NCBI GenBank assembly: GCA_002495945.1
Contig: DAHU01000016.1
Span: 1 to 8,306, forward strand
Length of the DNA stretch: 8,306 nt
From: Euryarchaeota archaeon UBA13
GTDB lineage: Archaea > Thermoplasmatota > Poseidoniia > Poseidoniales > Poseidoniaceae
Direction of reading: 5' to 3'
The notes beneath the pieces are model-generated. The model was not told the origin of the DNA, made no database searches, and saw only the letters and a program-made list of their open reading frames with translations. Made by a program: the position numbers and the translations under genes. Below are positions 5,973-8,306 of the stretch, piece by piece (within the stretch, counting starts at the first letter, position 1; each line of letters begins with the position of its first letter).

Positions 5973-6725
5973 ATGGTTGAATCATGGCTCGAAGAAATCA
6001 TGAAATCATACAACCAAGAATCCTACGATTCGAGAAATTCCTACGCTGCCCAACTTCATATGCCTGGTGAAATCTTCCAAAATTTGGTTTGGTGGGCGCT
6101 AAAATCATTGCCAGATGAAATCTTAGTCGGTCTTGATATTGATTTCAATAAGCGACAAAATCCAGCGGTTGATGAGTATTTTAGAAGTGAACAACAGGTC
6201 GATGGATTGTTTCAGGGCCAGGGTTATTTGATCGATGAAGCACACATTGTGAACCGTGGCGATTCATATTCTGTACACCATCTGCCAGAAGATTGGACTG
6301 ACGATATTTTTGCCCCTTCAAGAGGAGCTAGGGCTGGCAGATTTACCCATTGGTTGCATACTCATCCTAACGCACCGGCAATCCCTAGTGGAGCAGATGC
6401 TGATGCTTCTCAAGAAACCGCTGGAGTTGACATGATTCTTGGATTACGGTTTTCTCCAACAGGGCCGCTGCCATGGTTTGACGATGTTGAAGGTAAACGC
6501 AGAATCCTTGGTAAAGAGGCAGTCCCTAAACAAACACCAAAAGCCGCAAAACAATTCTTTAGGCATAACGAATTACCGGTTGTTGGTATTGCACCAAGTG
6601 GTCACGTAATACATGAGGTGCAATTGATTGCCTTTCACAAGACTGGTCTTGGCGTGAATGTGATTTTTACTGATACCGATAATCTACCTTACGGCTGGAA
6701 TTCAATGTTAGAAAAACACGGTTAA
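5973..6725 (+). CDS. JAMM/MPN+ (Mov34/JAB) metalloprotease-like protein
   Basis: A 250-residue protein from ATG 5973. An alternative TTG at 5922 would add 17 residues but sits only a few bases after the AT-rich promoter box, so ATG is preferred. It has the full zinc-protease signature: HTHPNAPAIPSGAD is exactly H-x-H-x7-S-x2-D (His129, His131, Ser139, Asp142). A helix plus strand, WWALKSLPDEILVGL, places Glu49 where JAMM enzymes carry their catalytic glutamate. JAMM proteins cleave isopeptide or peptide bonds to ubiquitin-like modifiers (archaeal SAMPs, eukaryotic ubiquitin) or act in sulfur-carrier release. Substrate here is unknown, and no ubiquitin-like or E1 gene is in the window. The region after the motif (about 150-250) is longer than in minimal archaeal JAMM proteins. 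It has no signal peptide or TM, so is probably cytosolic. It is divergent from the acidic-protein gene. Confidence 0.88.
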   Translation: MVESWLEEIMKSYNQESYDSRNSYAAQLHMPGEIFQNLVWWALKSLPDEILVGLDIDFNKRQNPAVDEYFRSEQQVDGLFQGQGYLIDEAHIVNRGDSYSVHHLPEDWTDDIFAPSRGARAGRFTHWLHTHPNAPAIPSGADADASQETAGVDMILGLRFSPTGPLPWFDDVEGKRRILGKEAVPKQTPKAAKQFFRHNELPVVGIAPSGHVIHEVQLIAFHKTGLGVNVIFTDTDNLPYGWNSMLEKHG

Positions 6726-6733
6726 ATCAGCCC

Positions 6734-6743
6734 AATTTAATCA
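6734..6743 (+). promoter_or_regulatory. Possible TATA-like box before the duplicated-domain gene
   Basis: AATTTAATCA here is identical to the ten bases at 5912-5921 before the JAMM gene. It lies about 50 nt upstream of ATG 6791, close to the spacing (about 55 nt) seen before ATG 5973. It could be a TATA element giving the gene its own transcript. No T-run terminator for the JAMM gene is visible in the 65-bp gap, so read-through is also possible. Confidence 0.3.
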
Positions 6744-6790
6744 AAATCTAGGCAAAAATCATAGACTTGTTCGTTGGACGTTGGCAATCT

Positions 6791-7606
6791 ATGAGTTTTG
6801 AAGAGGTTAACCAGCAAGCGAAGTTGTACAAAATTATCCTGCAAAATCATTATGATGATTTTACCAATTATTACATCGGAGAAATAACCTATGATGACTT
6901 TTCATGTAAAGTAGATATTGCATATCGGATAGAACACGGAATGTTCCCTCAAATAGACGAACGAATGGCATACAATTTACCTCAAGTAATAACCGAAGTT
7001 GGCCGGGAACTCATGCAAGCCATTGATGAAGCATATCAAGATGAAGAGACGGATTTATCACCATACTCACAAAATGTAAAACTGTACAAGAAAATCATGC
7101 AGGCGTGCTACAACCAATTTATCGATAACTATCACGGAGACTTAGAATTCGAAGAGTACTGCTGTAAAATCGATATCAAGTACCGAATAGAGCACGAGTG
7201 TTTTCCCCACGATGATGAGTATCAAATGGCTGCGCGATTGATGGTTTGCGCAATTAATTTCGGTAAAGAGCAGATAGCTACACTTGACAAATCCATTGAT
7301 GAAGTTATGTACAGTGATATGATAGAAGCTGCCGCAGATACCTTGTGGGATTGTATCAACGAATTTCTCAATACCCCATTTCATCAATTCATCTCAGAAG
7401 AACATGGTTATGCATCATCAAGGAGATTCCCAAGGAAATTTATTTTTGATGATTCCGTGCTTAGTTCCTTAGAGCCATACAATACAGATAACCCAAGAGA
7501 GGTTGTTGAGGAGGCGTTTTCCTGGCTGAAAAAGAAGAGATACGTAAGAATTGTTGAGAAGGGTGCCAAATCAAAATATGATATCTGTGAACTGGTTGAT
7601 GTTTGA
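6791..7606 (+). CDS. Uncharacterised protein with an internal domain duplication and possible winged-helix C-terminus
   Basis: A 271-residue protein from ATG 6791; a TTG at 6767 would add eight residues. It contains two homologous segments 86 residues apart: residues 11-53 and 97-139. They align without gaps with 21 of 43 positions identical (KLYK, Y...F, G, CK.DI.YRIEH..FP). Similarity fades but may continue for about 20 helical residues. Each unit looks like helix, short hairpin, helix with a conserved Cys and a YRIEH..FP end. Residues about 205-271 (RRFPRKFIF, EEAFSWLKKKRYVRIVEKG) have the pattern of helix followed by a beta-wing, suggesting a winged-helix or similar domain. It has no membrane segment or signal peptide. 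It is on the same strand as the JAMM gene with a 65-bp gap, and convergent with the DUF1499 gene eight bases away. I do not recognise the family. Confidence 0.82.
   Translation: MSFEEVNQQAKLYKIILQNHYDDFTNYYIGEITYDDFSCKVDIAYRIEHGMFPQIDERMAYNLPQVITEVGRELMQAIDEAYQDEETDLSPYSQNVKLYKKIMQACYNQFIDNYHGDLEFEEYCCKIDIKYRIEHECFPHDDEYQMAARLMVCAINFGKEQIATLDKSIDEVMYSDMIEAAADTLWDCINEFLNTPFHQFISEEHGYASSRRFPRKFIFDDSVLSSLEPYNTDNPREVVEEAFSWLKKKRYVRIVEKGAKSKYDICELVDV
6821..6949 (+). repeat. Internal domain repeat, copy 1
   Basis: Encodes residues 11-53 of the duplicated-domain protein, ending SCKVDIAYRIEHGMFP. It aligns gap-free with copy 2 at 49% identity. Nucleotide identity is clearly lower than for a recent duplication, with many synonymous and non-synonymous differences, so the duplication is old and probably characteristic of the family. 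Confidence 0.75.
7079..7207 (+). repeat. Internal domain repeat, copy 2
   Basis: Encodes residues 97-139 of the same protein, ending CCKIDIKYRIEHECFP, exactly 258 bases after copy 1. It has extra cysteines (Cys107, Cys124, Cys125, Cys137 in the 271-residue numbering) compared with the single conserved Cys of copy 1, so the second unit may have gained a metal- or redox-related property; this is inference. Confidence 0.75.
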
Positions 7607-7614
7607 ATAGTTGG

Positions 7615-8106
7615 CTAACTCAAGTGCTGATAGATTCTATCTATTCTCTCTGGGTTCAGCCCGATATCACCCCATCCTAATCGTGATTCAGAATGGATTT
7701 CAATCAAGCAACCTTCATCCAATTGTTGAATGCTAACCACTACATCATCAGGAAACTGCCAAAATTTAGTCTTCTCAACAAAATGGACAAAATAATTCAC
7801 TTGGTCATTATTTTCGAATATAATTTCATGATTATAGTCGGAAATGTAGTCCCTAAGATCATCATAGACACTTTCAGCAGAATAATTCAGCATAGTAGCG
7901 TAACTCTGCTCAAGGCGATAATCTTCACCACCCCCTAAATGAGCACAATTGCCACTTGTTGATTCACAGTTTGGCATAGCAGTAATCTCATCATCAGGTG
8001 CAAGTACAATTATTCCTAATTGTACAACAAGCCAAGGTGAAGCAATAAGCAATGCTATTACCACACTTTTGGTCGCAACTGGATGTTTTGCCAAACTGCC
8101 TAACAC
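7615..8106 (-). CDS. DUF1499 family membrane-anchored protein
   Basis: A 163-residue protein starting at GTG 8104-8106; an in-frame stop lies a few codons upstream, and the TATA-like box at 8129-8136 fits this start. One membrane anchor spans about residues 14-36, followed by PNCESTSGNC with Cys47 and Cys54, comparable to the PNCV-type cysteine motif near the start of DUF1499 domains. The C-terminal core matches DUF1499: FWQFPDDVVVSIQQLDEG, then SESRLGWGDIGLNPERI (140-155) with the family's SRxGxxDxGxNxxRI pattern. The domain is found in bacteria, algae and archaea with no settled function. The domain is likely held outside the membrane. It lies 37 bp downstream of gpmA, apparently with its own promoter, and converges on the duplicated-domain gene with an 8-bp gap. 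Confidence 0.82.
   Translation of the reverse strand: MLGSLAKHPVATKSVVIALLIASPWLVVQLGIIVLAPDDEITAMPNCESTSGNCAHLGGGEDYRLEQSYATMLNYSAESVYDDLRDYISDYNHEIIFENNDQVNYFVHFVEKTKFWQFPDDVVVSIQQLDEGCLIEIHSESRLGWGDIGLNPERIDRIYQHLS
8004..8025. repeat. Perfect 9-bp inverted repeat inside the DUF1499 gene
   Basis: GTACAATTA (8004-8012) and TAATTGTAC (8017-8025) are exact reverse complements with a 4-nt loop. They fall in codons for the end of the membrane anchor (VQLGIIVL), about 80 nt into the mRNA. It could form an AU-rich RNA hairpin; chance within hydrophobic AT-rich codons is a fair alternative. Confidence 0.4.
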
Positions 8107-8126
8107 GAGAAGAAATCAAAGTCATA

Positions 8127-8136
8127 GGATAAAAAA
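8127..8136 (-). promoter_or_regulatory. T-run/TATA box between gpmA and the DUF1499 gene
   Basis: On the - strand this reads TTTTTTATCC, centred about 26 nt upstream of the GTG at 8106, the expected TATA distance for a leaderless archaeal mRNA. The six T begin seven bases after the gpmA stop codon, so the same bases may also serve as the gpmA termination tract. It repeats the layout seen at 5112-5127. Confidence 0.5.
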
Positions 8137-8143
8137 GAGCGTA

Positions 8144-8306
8144 TCACTCCAATTTTGACCATGTACCGTTGTTAAAGTGGTAAATTATTGGCACACCAGT
8201 AGGCACTTCTAATGACAAAACTTGCTCTTTCGATAGAGATTCAATGCTCATTATAATACTACGGAGAGAGTTACCGTGAGCAGCGACAAAGATATTCTTA
8301 CCAGCC
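8144..8306 (-). CDS. gpmA: 2,3-bisphosphoglycerate-dependent phosphoglycerate mutase, C-terminal part
   Basis: The last 53 codons and TGA stop of a gene whose start lies outside the window. The visible protein holds the C-terminal signature of the cofactor-dependent phosphoglycerate mutases: VAAHGNSLRSIIM, containing the second catalytic histidine of the histidine-phosphatase fold, then SLEVPTGVPIIYHF, the PTGxPxxY motif that closes the domain. The enzyme interconverts 3- and 2-phosphoglycerate in glycolysis and gluconeogenesis in the cytosol. The N-terminal RHG motif is not visible, so integrity of the gene cannot be judged. The frame is intact to the edge. Other histidine phosphatases are less likely because of PTGVPIIY. 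Confidence 0.92.
   Translation of the reverse strand, partial: AGKNIFVAAHGNSLRSIIMSIESLSKEQVLSLEVPTGVPIIYHFNNGTWSKLE

Noticed and set aside
5973..7606. A defence island reading (JAMM plus duplicated-domain protein as an anti-phage system)
   Set aside because: No ubiquitin-like, E1/E2, nucleotidyltransferase or effector gene accompanies them, and the surroundings are ordinary chromosomal genes.

Overview
The window looks like an AT-rich chromosomal stretch from a planktonic marine archaeon, most likely Marine Group II/III Euryarchaeota (Candidatus Poseidoniia or relatives). This is inference from several signs. There are no convincing Shine-Dalgarno sites at gene starts. T-rich TATA-like boxes sit about 22-30 nt upstream of start codons, as expected for leaderless archaeal transcripts. 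Acidic membrane-anchored and tryptophan-rich proteins are common, and the gene mix (MMPL exporter, ABA4-like protein, JAMM protease, phosphoglycerate mutase) fits. No rRNA, tRNA, CRISPR array, insertion sequence or phage module is visible.

Left part (1-1567, + strand): two neighbouring genes for proteins of the same architecture. Each has an N-terminal membrane anchor, a cysteine-containing acidic outer domain, a second Gly-rich membrane segment with a Cys-Cys pair, and a Gln/Asn-rich tail ending near a Phe-Trp. The first is cut by the window edge. Its reading frame stays open to base 3, so the GTG at 84 is not its real start. An 8-bp inverted repeat lies directly in front of the second gene.

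Middle (1568-5096, - strand): a three-gene operon whose members overlap by ATGA at both junctions. The order is a 925-residue MMPL/RND-type exporter, a 165-residue ABA4-like (DUF4281) membrane protein, and an 86-residue membrane protein. A clear TATA box precedes the exporter. The last gene ends exactly where the convergent left-hand gene ends.

Right-centre (5179-7606): a very acidic 234-residue protein (- strand) is divergent from a JAMM/MPN+ metalloprotease-like protein with an intact HxHx7SxxD motif (+ strand). They share a short AT-rich promoter region, and a perfect 9-bp inverted repeat covers the start codon of the acidic protein. Downstream of the JAMM gene on the + strand is an unrecognised protein built from two copies of a roughly 43-65 residue domain plus a possible winged-helix tail.

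Right end (7615-8306, - strand): a membrane-anchored DUF1499 protein preceded by the C-terminal 53 residues of a 2,3-bisphosphoglycerate-dependent phosphoglycerate mutase (gpmA), which continues off the window.

The most unusual elements are the coupled exporter/ABA4 operon, the JAMM/acidic-protein divergent pair with its start-codon palindrome, and the duplicated-domain protein. No complete known defence or mobile system can be demonstrated here. Family names rest on motif recognition by eye, not on a search.
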